A DNA stretch of 16,823 bases from Ferruginibacter sp. (GCA_025352435.1 JANXTN010000136.1:1-16823), one strand, 5' to 3'; positions 7,771 through 15,859 are shown, counted from the stretch's first letter. A program made the numbers and translations. The notes: generated by a model not told the origin, from the letters alone.

Positions 7771-7872
7771 TTTTCCACAGGGTTAAGAATGCCTGTAGAT
7801 GTGCATTATAGCTGATTTTAAGAGCTATTACTGTGAAATGAATGTGAATAGCTGTGGATATACTGTGTATAG
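7771..7872 (+). promoter_or_regulatory. TGTG-box array and a DnaA-box-like site upstream of mraZ
   Basis: On the plus strand, TGTGAAATG (7832-7840), TGTGAATAG (7843-7851), TGTGGATAT (7853-7861) and TGTGTATAG (7864-7872) start 11, 10 and 11 bp apart, so they lie on one face of the helix. The last three each differ by one base from the reverse of the DnaA box (TGTGNATAA). TTTTCCACA at 7771-7779 fits the relaxed DnaA consensus TTWTNCACA. The array sits between the kinase stop and mraZ. It could bind DnaA, MraZ or another regulator; nothing here distinguishes these. Confidence 0.4.
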
Positions 7873-7885
7873 CTAAAATATGTAG

Positions 7886-9205
7886 TTATTTAGCTAATGG
7901 AAATGATATGGTGAAACAGCTTCCTTTTCCTAAGGTGCTTTCGGCTTTGATTGTTCCTTTATGAGCTTCCACCATGCTTTTTACGTAGCTAAGTCCAAGT
8001 CCGAATCCTTTAACGTTGTGCACATTTCCTGTATGCGCCCGATAAAATTTTTCAAAAATTCTGGAGACAGTTTCTTTGCTCATACCTATCCCATTGTCTT
8101 CAATTTTGATGCGTATAAGGTTACCGGAATTAACTGTAGTTAATTTGATTAGCGGTATTTCCTTTGAATATTTAAGGGCATTGTCCAATAAATTATTTAC
8201 AAAATTTGTAAAGTGAACTTCATCCGCCATTACGGAGTCTTTGGCCGCATTAAGGTTTATTTCAAGCCTACCTCCCCGTTCATTTATAGGCAATGAAATA
8301 TTATTGACAGCATTTTTAATAAGTTCGTTGGCAGAGAGTTTCTTTAAATTTAACTGTACCTCCTGCTTATCCAATAAGGCTGCCTGCAGGATCGTTTCCA
8401 CCTGCTTATTCATCCGCTTATTCTCCTCTTTTATAATGCCGGTAAAATATGCAGTTTTCTCTTTATCCGCAACTACCTTTTCATTTTTTAGTGCATCGAC
8501 TGCAAGAGAAATAGTAGCCAAAGGTGTTTTAAACTCATGGGTCATGTTATTAATAAAATCAGATTTTATTTCGCCCAATTTCTTTTGGATTAATAATGTA
8601 CGAAGCGTTAAAAAAAACGCAGCTATAATGATAAGTGTAAAAATTATTGCACCAATAATAAACCAGGAAAGTTCTTTTAAAACAATGCTGTTTTGATGAG
8701 GAACTATTATGATCAGTCCTTCCTGCGGTACAAGATTTTCAAGATTAGAACCACTTTCCGGAACCAGTGGGATTAGCTGCATTACATTATTTGCAGAATC
8801 CTGATAGACTTTCATAAAATTATCAGTATCTATCTGGTCACCCGTAATTTGATCATCAGTTACGGCAAATTCGAAAGGAACATTTTTTAAATCATTTGAT
8901 GCCAATGATTCTTTTACTATAGTATAAATTTCTTCTTTATTAAAACGCTGCATTACAGAATGCTTTCTAAAATCAAATTGTAATCTGTCAGGAGTTATTA
9001 AAAGATCATTTTTTTTGGGGTAAATAAAAGCAAGTTTTTCATTCGTAAGCCTGGAAGCGGCCAACCCTGCGGCCTTAGTAACATTGTCTCTCAACCGCTG
9101 TTCTCTGTAATTCTTTACGCTCTTTAACCACAATACCTGAAAAAAAATAAGCCCAAGCAAACTAATTGTAATCAGTAAGGTTATAATAGGGAAAGTTTTC
9201 TTCAT
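7886..9205 (-). CDS. membrane-bound sensor histidine kinase
   Basis: Two-component sensor: it autophosphorylates on histidine and passes the phosphate to a response regulator. Topology: membrane segment 1 at about 7-27, a periplasmic sensor region of about 150 residues (28-178) with no recognised domain, and membrane segment 2 at about 181-202. The HisKA domain has MTHEFKTPL with phospho-acceptor His223. The ATPase domain has the N box FVNNLLDNALKYS (335-347), G1 DNGIGM (370-375), F box FEKFYR (384-389) and G2 GFGLGLSYVK (400-409). No receiver-domain gene lies next to it: mraZ is downstream and yqgE is divergent upstream. Its partner and stimulus are therefore unknown. Start is ATG 9203-9205. 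Confidence 0.93.
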   Translation of the reverse strand: MKKTFPIITLLITISLLGLIFFQVLWLKSVKNYREQRLRDNVTKAAGLAASRLTNEKLAFIYPKKNDLLITPDRLQFDFRKHSVMQRFNKEEIYTIVKESLASNDLKNVPFEFAVTDDQITGDQIDTDNFMKVYQDSANNVMQLIPLVPESGSNLENLVPQEGLIIIVPHQNSIVLKELSWFIIGAIIFTLIIIAAFFLTLRTLLIQKKLGEIKSDFINNMTHEFKTPLATISLAVDALKNEKVVADKEKTAYFTGIIKEENKRMNKQVETILQAALLDKQEVQLNLKKLSANELIKNAVNNISLPINERGGRLEINLNAAKDSVMADEVHFTNFVNNLLDNALKYSKEIPLIKLTTVNSGNLIRIKIEDNGIGMSKETVSRIFEKFYRAHTGNVHNVKGFGLGLSYVKSMVEAHKGTIKAESTLGKGSCFTISFPLAK

Positions 9206-9316
9206 GTAATATTTTTCGTAAGATAAACGCTGCTACAGCTAACACAAATGTAGGATTTATCACTTTTTTCTGAGATAATTGTTTGTTATAAAAATTCCTT
9301 TCTGTTTTATAATATT

Positions 9317-9339
9317 TGCAAAAACTTAAAGCTTTTGCA
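9317..9339. promoter_or_regulatory. hairpin in the kinase-yqgE divergent spacer
   Basis: TGCAAAA (9317-9323) pairs with TTTTGCA (9333-9339) around a short core with one mismatch and a C-G pair. It lies in the 169-bp region between the divergent kinase and yqgE, 36 bp before the yqgE ATG. It has no following T-run, so it is not a terminator. It could be an operator or a 5' UTR structure, or chance in AT-rich DNA. Confidence 0.25.
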
Positions 9340-9374
9340 GAAGCTAATACCTCAATTTTATTTACTTTCAATTC

Positions 9375-9929
9375 ATGATTGATCCTAGTAATGGCATATT
9401 CTTAATTGCAGCGCCTGCTTTAAAAGATTATTCTTTCAACAGAAGCGTAGTTCTCATTTGCAAACACAATGCTGAGGAGGGAACTTTTGGTTTTACTATT
9501 CATAAAAAACTGCATACCACACTGGATGAAATAATTAAAGATATGGAGGGATATAAAATTCCTGTTTACCTCGGCGGACCTGTGCAGACAGACACATTGC
9601 ATTATATACATCAATACCCTGAACTTTTTTCCGACGCTGTAGGGATTACTAAAAATGTTTTTTGGGGTGGAGATTTTGAACTTCTTAAAAAGTATATAAA
9701 AGAGGGAACCGTGGATATAAGTAAAATAAAATTTTTTTTAGGTTATAGCGGTTGGAGTGCCGGACAGCTAGAAGAAGAAATGAAAGAGAACAGCTGGATT
9801 ACTCTGCAGGGCAACAAACAATTAATTTTTGATACAGCGCCACAAGATATCTGGTCCATTAGTTTAACTGCACTGGGTGGCAAATATAAAATGATGGTTC
9901 ATTTTCCTACCGATCCGCAATTGAATTAA
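9375..9929 (+). CDS. yqgE: YqgE/AlgH family protein (UPF0301)
   Basis: Small soluble protein of the widespread YqgE/AlgH family; its biochemical role is not settled. The 184 residues contain the family features: N-terminal GIFLIAAPALKD (7-18), VYLGGPV (64-70) and the signature GYSGWSAGQLEEE at 123-135, with a closing segment FDTAPQDIW (152-160). The length is normal for the family. The ATG at 9375 is well placed before the conserved N-terminus. It is divergent from the histidine kinase and 90 bp upstream of the acyltransferase on the same strand; that gap has no clear terminator, so co-transcription is possible. Confidence 0.93.
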   Translation: MIDPSNGIFLIAAPALKDYSFNRSVVLICKHNAEEGTFGFTIHKKLHTTLDEIIKDMEGYKIPVYLGGPVQTDTLHYIHQYPELFSDAVGITKNVFWGGDFELLKKYIKEGTVDISKIKFFLGYSGWSAGQLEEEMKENSWITLQGNKQLIFDTAPQDIWSISLTALGGKYKMMVHFPTDPQLN

Positions 9930-10019
9930 AATACATCTCTAAATGCCTGCACAGGAAGGACTTTTGAACCCTAAACATTTTAGAGTAATTTGCCGCTTTA
10001 CTAATTTTATCTTTTTAGT

Positions 10020-10982
10020 TTGCTTTACAAACTTCTTCACTTTCCTGCAAGACTAGCACTGCTAATTTGGTGTAGGTTTTTGTTTATAAAAAATAAAGAA
10101 ATTTTAAAAGCTGAAGGCCCCATCCTAATTGCTGCCAATCACCCCAATTCTTTTTTAGATGCTATCTTACTTTGTTCGCTTTTTAAAAGACCCATATATT
10201 CTTTGGCCAGAGGAGATGCATTTAAAAATAAGTTCATTCACGAGCTTTTACTTTCATTAAATATGTTTCCGGTCTATAGAGTAAGTGAGGGTGTAGAAAA
10301 TCTGGAGGAGAATTATAAAACCTTTGATGAATGCATTGAAGTTTTTAAAAAAAATGGAATTGTATTAATATTCAGTGAAGGCAAGTGCGTAAACGAATGG
10401 CACTTGCGACAATTGAAAAAAGGAACTGCAAGGTTGGCTATAACTGCGTGGGAACAAGGGGTTCCACTTAAAGTAATCACGCTTGGTATTAATTACCAGT
10501 CATTCAAATCCTTCGGGAAAAATATTTTTGCAAACTTTGGGAAATTTATCACCCGAGAGAATATTGCATTTAACAATGAAGATGCTTATGGTGCAAAAGT
10601 GCAAACATTCAATGCTGCATTAAAATTACAATTACAGCAATTGGTATTTGAAATAGATGCAAATGATAATGCTCAATTACAGCAAATATTTTTTCAAAAA
10701 ATACCTAACTTAAAAAAATTACTGTTGTTGTTACCTGCAACGGCTGGATATATTCTTCATGCGCCGCTTTACTTACCCATTCAAAAATTCGCATTTAAAA
10801 AATTTGGTAAAATAGACCATTACGATTCTGTAGTGGTGGGAATGTTATTCATTTTATACCCTCTCTATTTAGCTATTATAGCCATCGTTTGTTCCTGCTT
10901 TTTGGGGTTTTGGTCAGCATTGTTTTTTTTACTGCTGCCTTTTTGTGGATGGAGTTTTGTTCAAATTAAAAAGCAATTTTAA
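10020..10982 (+). CDS. PlsC-like 1-acylglycerol-phosphate acyltransferase family protein
   Basis: Membrane-associated acyltransferase, probably acting on lysophospholipid or glycerolipid precursors; the substrate cannot be read from sequence. Motif I is NHPNSFLD (40-47), motif III FSEGKC (118-123), followed by LRQLKKGTARLA (129-140). The catalytic spacing is H-x5-D (H41, D47), not the H-x4-D of classical PlsC. The C-terminal part (about 234-256 and 270-310) is strongly hydrophobic, suggesting two or more membrane helices. The start is TTG at 10020: the nearest in-frame stop is 18 bp upstream, and no ATG or GTG precedes motif I. At 320 residues it is longer than a minimal PlsC of about 240. 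Confidence 0.85.
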   Translation: MLYKLLHFPARLALLIWCRFLFIKNKEILKAEGPILIAANHPNSFLDAILLCSLFKRPIYSLARGDAFKNKFIHELLLSLNMFPVYRVSEGVENLEENYKTFDECIEVFKKNGIVLIFSEGKCVNEWHLRQLKKGTARLAITAWEQGVPLKVITLGINYQSFKSFGKNIFANFGKFITRENIAFNNEDAYGAKVQTFNAALKLQLQQLVFEIDANDNAQLQQIFFQKIPNLKKLLLLLPATAGYILHAPLYLPIQKFAFKKFGKIDHYDSVVVGMLFILYPLYLAIIAIVCSCFLGFWSALFFLLLPFCGWSFVQIKKQF

Positions 10983-10999
10983 AAAATAAAACGCATAAA

Positions 11000-11025
11000 A
11001 AAGCCTGCATTTTCATGCAGGCTTT
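11000..11025 (-). terminator. hairpin terminator between the acyltransferase and atpC
   Basis: AAGCCTGCAT (11001-11010) and ATGCAGGCTT (11015-11024) form a perfect 10-bp stem with a four-base loop (TTTC), extended by one A-T pair. On the minus strand it is followed by a T-run (A-run at 10997-11002 on plus), so it should end the atpD-atpC transcript. It lies between convergent genes and may also stop the acyltransferase transcript, although the T-tract on that side is short. Confidence 0.85.
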
Positions 11026-11043
11026 GAAAAATAATTATCAGAA

Positions 11044-11295
11044 TTACAATGCCACGGCACCTTCTACAAGTACGGTTGCTTTGTTGTTCAGCACCTCTAC
11101 AAATCCACTTTGTATTGTATAAGAATCAGTATTAGTTTTATCTTTTAAGATCTTCAGCTTCCCGTTTTTTAATGCACTTACCAATGGCGCATGTCTATCT
11201 AAAACTTCAAACAAACCATTGATGCCAGGTAGTTGCACTCCATACACTTCTCCACTAAAAATCTTTTTATCGGGTGTTAGTATTTCAAGAGTCAT
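11044..11295 (-). CDS. atpC: ATP synthase epsilon subunit, short form (AtpC)
   Basis: Epsilon subunit of the F1 rotor stalk. The 83 residues cover only the N-terminal beta-sandwich: LEILTPDKKIFSGEV (3-17), LPGINGLFEVLDRHAPLVSALKNG (22-45) and the closing IQSGFVEVLNNKATVLVEGA (61-80). The C-terminal helical hairpin that regulates ATP hydrolysis in E. coli (about 139 residues in total) is absent, as is usual in Bacteroidota. The ATG at 11293-11295 is chosen. A TTG five codons upstream (11308-11310) lies inside a GTATCAA tandem repeat and is not believable. It lies downstream of atpD across a 152-bp repeat-filled spacer. Confidence 0.95.
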   Translation of the reverse strand: MTLEILTPDKKIFSGEVYGVQLPGINGLFEVLDRHAPLVSALKNGKLKILKDKTNTDSYTIQSGFVEVLNNKATVLVEGAVAL

Positions 11296-11296
11296 A

Positions 11297-11430
11297 GTAT
11301 CAAGTATCAAGTATCAAGACACAAGGCAAGACACTAAATTTTTTCACACTTTTAAAATTTTGATGTACCAATCTTTTGTATTGATAATCATTTCTCCAAC
11401 CTTCAAGTACCAATCTTGTGTCTTGATACT
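11297..11430. repeat. repeat cluster in the atpD-atpC spacer
   Basis: Three perfect tandem copies of GTATCAA occupy 11297-11317, directly before the atpC start codon. AGTATCAAGACACAAG (11310-11325) is the exact reverse complement of CTTGTGTCTTGATACT (11415-11430). GTACCAATCTTTTGTATTGATA at about 11364-11385 is repeated with few changes at 11407-11428. The whole 152-bp spacer thus consists of related CAAGTATCAAG-type units in both orientations. Such motifs are common between genes in this group; a mobile or recombining origin is inference. Confidence 0.75.
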
Positions 11431-11447
11431 CATATCTCAAATCTTTA

Positions 11448-12980
<1,533 letters not shown>

Positions 12981-12992
12981 TCAAAATTTGCC

Positions 12993-13001
12993 GCAAAGGT
13001 A
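12993..13001 (-). promoter_or_regulatory. Bacteroidota-type -7 promoter element of atpD
   Basis: On the minus strand TACCTTTGC matches the TAnnTTTG -7 consensus used by the main sigma factor of Bacteroidota. It lies 40-48 bp upstream of the atpD ATG. The -33 region (about 20 bp further up) is T-rich but has no clean TTTG at the best spacing. The leader is AT-rich and carries no Shine-Dalgarno sequence. Confidence 0.6.
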
Positions 13002-13020
13002 AGGTTTGAAGCTCAAAATA

Positions 13021-13047
13021 AAAAACCCCTTCGGTAGTTTTTTTGAT
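13021..13047. terminator. possible hairpin with T-run upstream of atpD
   Basis: A-run, CCCCTTCGG core and GTTTTTTT make an imperfect stem with a TTCG loop and an internal mismatch. On the minus strand the stem is followed by GGGGTTTTTTATTTT. No gene clearly ends here on either strand, so it may be a relic, a terminator for an unseen small transcript, or chance. It overlaps the region just upstream of the atpD promoter. Confidence 0.3.
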
Positions 13048-13138
13048 GGAAGTGGGCAAAGAAGCAGCTATTGGCAGCATCGTTGTGTCACTCACTTTTC
13101 CAGCATACCATTGTGGAGCTTTAATTAACTGCAATTAA
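13046..13138 (+). other. relatively GC-rich intergenic island with a 30-codon open frame of unknown status
   Basis: Between about 13050 and 13125 base composition is near 50% GC, well above the surrounding intergenic DNA. An ATG frame of 30 codons runs 13046-13138, reading MEVGKEAAIGSIVVSLTFPA and then YHCGALINCN. I do not recognise it. It may be a gene relic, a dispersed repeat, a small RNA or a small peptide. No start signal supports translation. Confidence 0.25.
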
Positions 13139-13172
13139 GAAATAACTTTTGAGAACGGTCTGTTTTAATATC

Positions 13173-13190
13173 AAAACATAGCTGTGTTTT
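13173..13190. promoter_or_regulatory. near-perfect palindrome upstream of the lipoprotein gene
   Basis: AAAACATAGCTGTGTTTT is an 18-bp palindrome with one imperfect (T/G) pair, centred about 31 bp before the lipoprotein ATG. TGTTTT at 13161-13166 also pairs with the AAAACA arm, so two alternative hairpins are possible. It may be an operator or a 5' UTR structure. No regulator is known. Confidence 0.35.
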
Positions 13191-13212
13191 AAAAGAAGCT
13201 TATTTTTAGCCG

Positions 13213-13605
13213 ATGAAAAACAAAATAATCACTTCCATTCTTATTGTATTTACTGCAGTATTTCTTATTTCATGTGGTTCAAATTCTCATTTTATAAAAG
13301 ATAAAAATTTGTTTGAATCTTCCAAGGTCATAACAAAGTACAAAGCAGTTGCAGATATGAATGACGCTTATTTCGTTGTTAAAGAAAATAACTTTTTTGA
13401 ATTTTACAGAGAGCTCTTCGATAGCCTGAAGAACACATCTTACCCGGGCAAGTACACTAAAAATGGTGATACGTTGTATTTAAAGTTTTATAACAAAAAA
13501 GGAAGTAATTTGCTCAGCAATAAGGCTCTCATCAACACTGATAAAAAAGAGATTATATTTTTTGATATCTATACAGGCGTAAAAAAGAAGCTGATTTTTA
13601 ATTAG
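13213..13605 (+). CDS. small predicted lipoprotein of unknown function
   Basis: A 130-residue protein with a clear lipoprotein signal peptide: basic MKNK, a hydrophobic stretch (5-18) and a lipobox ending LISC, with the lipidated cysteine at 21. After it comes GSNSH without acidic residues, so the Bacteroidota surface-export signal is not evident and a periplasm-facing location is more likely. The mature part is polar, with several strand-like stretches (DAYFVVKENNFFEFYREL, DTLYLKFYNKKG, KKEIIFFDIYTGVKKKLIF). I do not recognise the family. The ATG at 13213 follows a palindrome, and the last 8 bp overlap the convergent transporter gene. Confidence 0.75.
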   Translation: MKNKIITSILIVFTAVFLISCGSNSHFIKDKNLFESSKVITKYKAVADMNDAYFVVKENNFFEFYRELFDSLKNTSYPGKYTKNGDTLYLKFYNKKGSNLLSNKALINTDKKEIIFFDIYTGVKKKLIFN

Positions 13606-14488
13606 TTGCTTTGATTCGAGATCTATTGGCAACATAAACTCCGGCGAGAATAATGAGTAGACAAACAATCTGTTTCCAACCAACCTGTTCCCCATACAAA
13701 ATGCCCCAAAACACAGCAACAATAGGTATTGCATATGTTACCATAGATGAGAAAACCACCCCGGCTCTTTTGATTAACATATAAAAAATTACAGTAGCTG
13801 CAGCTGTTCCTACAACGCCGAGTATAATTGTATAACCTGTTGAAATAAGAATTACTCTTTCAAAAATTTTCTGCTGAAAATACCCGGTAAAATAAAGCAC
13901 AATTGCTGCGGGAACCGCATTTAACGAAAGAGCGACAGCAACAATATTTAAAGAGGGAATTTCCTTTAAATACTTACTCACAATATTTAAGTTTATACCA
14001 TAACACAATGTTGCAAGAATAACCAGCAACACATCTGTAAAGTTGCTGTTTTCGTAAAAAGTAGGCTGTACAAAAAAAAGTAAAATACTTCCTGCAAAAG
14101 ACAAACTAATACCGAAAATTTTATTACGTGCTGTGTTTGTCTTAAAAAATATAGCACCCACAATAATGGTGAATATTGGAGTGAGGGCGTTGAGCGTACC
14201 GGCTAAGGAGCTGTCAATGTGAACCTCGGCAATACAAAATAAATAAGCAGGAATTAAACTACCGAGTAAGCCTGATATGAAGATCAACAATAATCTATTT
14301 CCCGATATTTTATTGAAAGATTTTAAGGCTATAGGTAGCAATATTAAACCTGAAGAAATAATGCGGAACGAAGCAACCTGTAATGCAGTAAGGCCCACCA
14401 AACCTTCCTTCATTAACACAAAACTGCTACCCCAAATAAAAGAAAGTACAATAAAAATAAACCAGTTGTAAAATCTATTGATGCTCAA
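13598..14488 (-). CDS. EamA/DMT superfamily transporter (RhaT/YdcZ-like drug/metabolite exporter)
   Basis: Integral membrane transporter of the drug/metabolite transporter superfamily; the substrate cannot be inferred. The 296 residues show about ten membrane segments in two repeated EamA halves (about 9-140 and 152-288). The first begins FIFIVLSFIWGSSFVLMKEGL, and the typical AGTLNALTPIFTIIVGAIFF stands at 96-115. The second half ends YAIPIVAVFWGILYGEQVGWKQIV (252-275). The start is TTG at 14486-14488, just before the first membrane helix; the next in-frame ATG (residue 26) would remove most of that helix. A CAccTTTGC promoter-like sequence sits about 14 bp upstream. Its 3' end overlaps the lipoprotein gene by 8 bp. 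Confidence 0.88.
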   Translation of the reverse strand: MSINRFYNWFIFIVLSFIWGSSFVLMKEGLVGLTALQVASFRIISSGLILLPIALKSFNKISGNRLLLIFISGLLGSLIPAYLFCIAEVHIDSSLAGTLNALTPIFTIIVGAIFFKTNTARNKIFGISLSFAGSILLFFVQPTFYENSNFTDVLLVILATLCYGINLNIVSKYLKEIPSLNIVAVALSLNAVPAAIVLYFTGYFQQKIFERVILISTGYTIILGVVGTAAATVIFYMLIKRAGVVFSSMVTYAIPIVAVFWGILYGEQVGWKQIVCLLIILAGVYVANRSRIKATN

Positions 14489-14572
14489 TATTAAAATTTT
14501 TGCAAAGGTGCAGTTATTAATTTTCGTATTTTACGATTGATAAAGACTATTTTAACTATCAACCTAACTATT

Positions 14573-14947
14573 ATGAGTTTAGTAAAAGAATTTAAGGAGT
14601 TTGTATTTAAAGGAAATGTTTTAAACCTGGCAGTTGCAGTAATTATAGGTGCAGCTTTCGGTGCAATAATCTCTTCATTCGTAGACGATATTATTACTCC
14701 TTTATTATTGGCACCTGCATTAAAAGCCGCAGGTGTTGCAGACATTAACAAGTTAGTATGGGGAACTGTAAAGTATGGCAATTTTTTAGCCGCTGTTATA
14801 AAGTTTTTAATAATTGCATTGGTGCTTTTTTTAATAATTAAGGCAGTAACAAAGTATTCAAAAAAAGAGGAAATTATTGCTGCAGGACCATCTTCTACAG
14901 ATATTATATTAGCAGAAATAAGAGATGAATTAAAAAGAAAAAGATAG
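14573..14947 (+). CDS. mscL: large-conductance mechanosensitive channel (MscL)
   Basis: Inner membrane pentameric channel that opens under membrane tension to release solutes during osmotic downshock. The 124 residues have the N-terminal amphipathic helix and pore-lining TM1 (MSLVKEFKEFVFKGNVLNLA then VAVIIGAAFGAII, ending about 45), a short periplasmic loop (about 46-67), TM2 (about 68-92, FLAAVIKFLIIALVLFLIIK) and a C-terminal helix bundle segment (108-124). Starting at ATG 14573 gives the canonical N-terminus; an upstream TTG frame start at 14537 is rejected. It is slightly shorter than E. coli MscL (136). A hairpin terminator follows, so it is probably monocistronic. Confidence 0.96.
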   Translation: MSLVKEFKEFVFKGNVLNLAVAVIIGAAFGAIISSFVDDIITPLLLAPALKAAGVADINKLVWGTVKYGNFLAAVIKFLIIALVLFLIIKAVTKYSKKEEIIAAGPSSTDIILAEIRDELKRKR

Positions 14948-14991
14948 ACCTCACTTAGATACCCTTTATCTGCTAATAGTGGCTCGTCAAA

Positions 14992-15037
14992 AAGGGCTAC
15001 TTTTACAGCCCTTCGTATTAACAAGCGAAGGGCTTTT
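14992..15037 (+). terminator. mscL terminator with an alternative upstream pairing arm
   Basis: AGCCCTTCG (15007-15015) and CGAAGGGCT (15026-15034) form a 9-bp stem with a 10-nt loop, followed by TTTATT. This should end the mscL transcript. A third segment, AAGGGCT (14992-14998), can also pair with AGCCCTT (15007-15013), so two mutually exclusive hairpins are possible ahead of scpA. Confidence 0.7.
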
Positions 15038-15055
15038 ATTAATAAACCTCAACAT

Positions 15056-15859
15056 GTGAGCAGCAACGAATCTTATCAAATAAAACTAGACCAGTTTGAA
15101 GGTCCATTTGACCTGTTGCTTTTCTTTATTGAAAGAGATGAACTGGATATTTATAACATTCCCATTACAAAAATTACCAACGACTTTTTAGATCATATTC
15201 ACGAGACGGGCAAACTAAATATTGAGCTCAGCAGTGAATTTATTTTGTTCATCAGTACGCTCATGCGCATAAAAGCAAAGATGCTTTTACCACGCAAAGA
15301 AATAGATGCGCTGGGTAACGAAATTGACCCCAGACAGGAATTGATTGATAAGATTTTAGAATATAAAAAGTTCAAAGAAGCATCTGCAAAAATGGCGGAA
15401 ATGGAAGCCATAAGAATGCTGATGATAAAGCGTGGCAACCTGCAAAAAGAATTATCGAGCATTGGAGAAGAAGCAGGAGAAGGCACAGAAATACAAACGG
15501 TAAGTCTGTTTAAATTAATGAAGGCTTTTGAGAAAGTAGCGCTTCGTTTACATGAAAGAAACAACAAGCCTGTTCATACGGTTGTGCAATACAATTACAG
15601 CATGGATGGGGTGCGTACACATTTGTTGCACATAAGCAAAGAACATAAAACACTTGCTTTTGAAAAGATATTTGACGGGTGTGAAAACCGCATACATGCT
15701 ATTTTTATTTTCCTGAATATGCTGGAGCTTGTACAGCAGAAGTTTTTACAGATCTTAATTGGAGAGGGTAGAAATAATTTTATTATTGAGTACAATGAGG
15801 ACAGAGAAGATGATCAAAGCACAGCACTTACAGAGGCAGATTTTAATCTGTGGAATTAG
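15056..15859 (+). CDS. scpA: segregation and condensation protein A (ScpA, kleisin)
   Basis: Kleisin subunit that bridges the two SMC heads in the bacterial condensin with ScpB, acting in chromosome compaction and segregation. The 267 residues start with the characteristic YQIKLDQFEGPFDLLLFFIERDELDIYNIPI (7-37), continue with a helical region LMRIKAKMLLPR (69-80), a charged middle segment, and a C-terminal winged-helix part (about 185-246, with IFIFLNMLELVQQKFLQI). The start is GTG at 15056: an overlapping ATG at 15054 is out of frame and runs straight into TGA. scpB is not next to it, unlike in many Firmicutes. It follows the mscL terminator. Confidence 0.95.
   Translation: MSSNESYQIKLDQFEGPFDLLLFFIERDELDIYNIPITKITNDFLDHIHETGKLNIELSSEFILFISTLMRIKAKMLLPRKEIDALGNEIDPRQELIDKILEYKKFKEASAKMAEMEAIRMLMIKRGNLQKELSSIGEEAGEGTEIQTVSLFKLMKAFEKVALRLHERNNKPVHTVVQYNYSMDGVRTHLLHISKEHKTLAFEKIFDGCENRIHAIFIFLNMLELVQQKFLQILIGEGRNNFIIEYNEDREDDQSTALTEADFNLWN

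Noticed and set aside
7771..7872. Replication origin at the TGTG array
   Set aside because: There is no dnaA, no AT-rich unwinding element clearly associated and no skew information; I keep only the box array as a regulatory observation.
8241..8696. 151-codon plus-strand open frame
   Set aside because: Antisense to the HisKA and ATPase part of the histidine kinase; no family features.
9162..9371. 69-codon minus-strand frame upstream of the kinase
   Set aside because: Starts with TTG, overlaps the kinase start by 44 bp in another frame, and its sequence looks like translated AT-rich spacer.
9937..9985. Imperfect inverted pair CTCTAAATG / CATTTTAGAG after yqgE as a terminator
   Set aside because: The arms are 30 bp apart with a bulge and no T-run follows; weak in AT-rich DNA.
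11296..11310. Longer atpC starting at TTG 11308-11310
   Set aside because: The five added codons are translated GTATCAA tandem repeat; the ATG at 11293-11295 gives the standard AtpC N-terminus.
14537..14572. Longer mscL from TTG 14537
   Set aside because: The added residues precede the canonical MSLVKEFKEF start and have no equivalent in MscL.
14491..15024. 177-codon minus-strand open frame
   Set aside because: It lies antisense to mscL and its terminator, has no recognisable family and low-complexity composition; mscL is certain.
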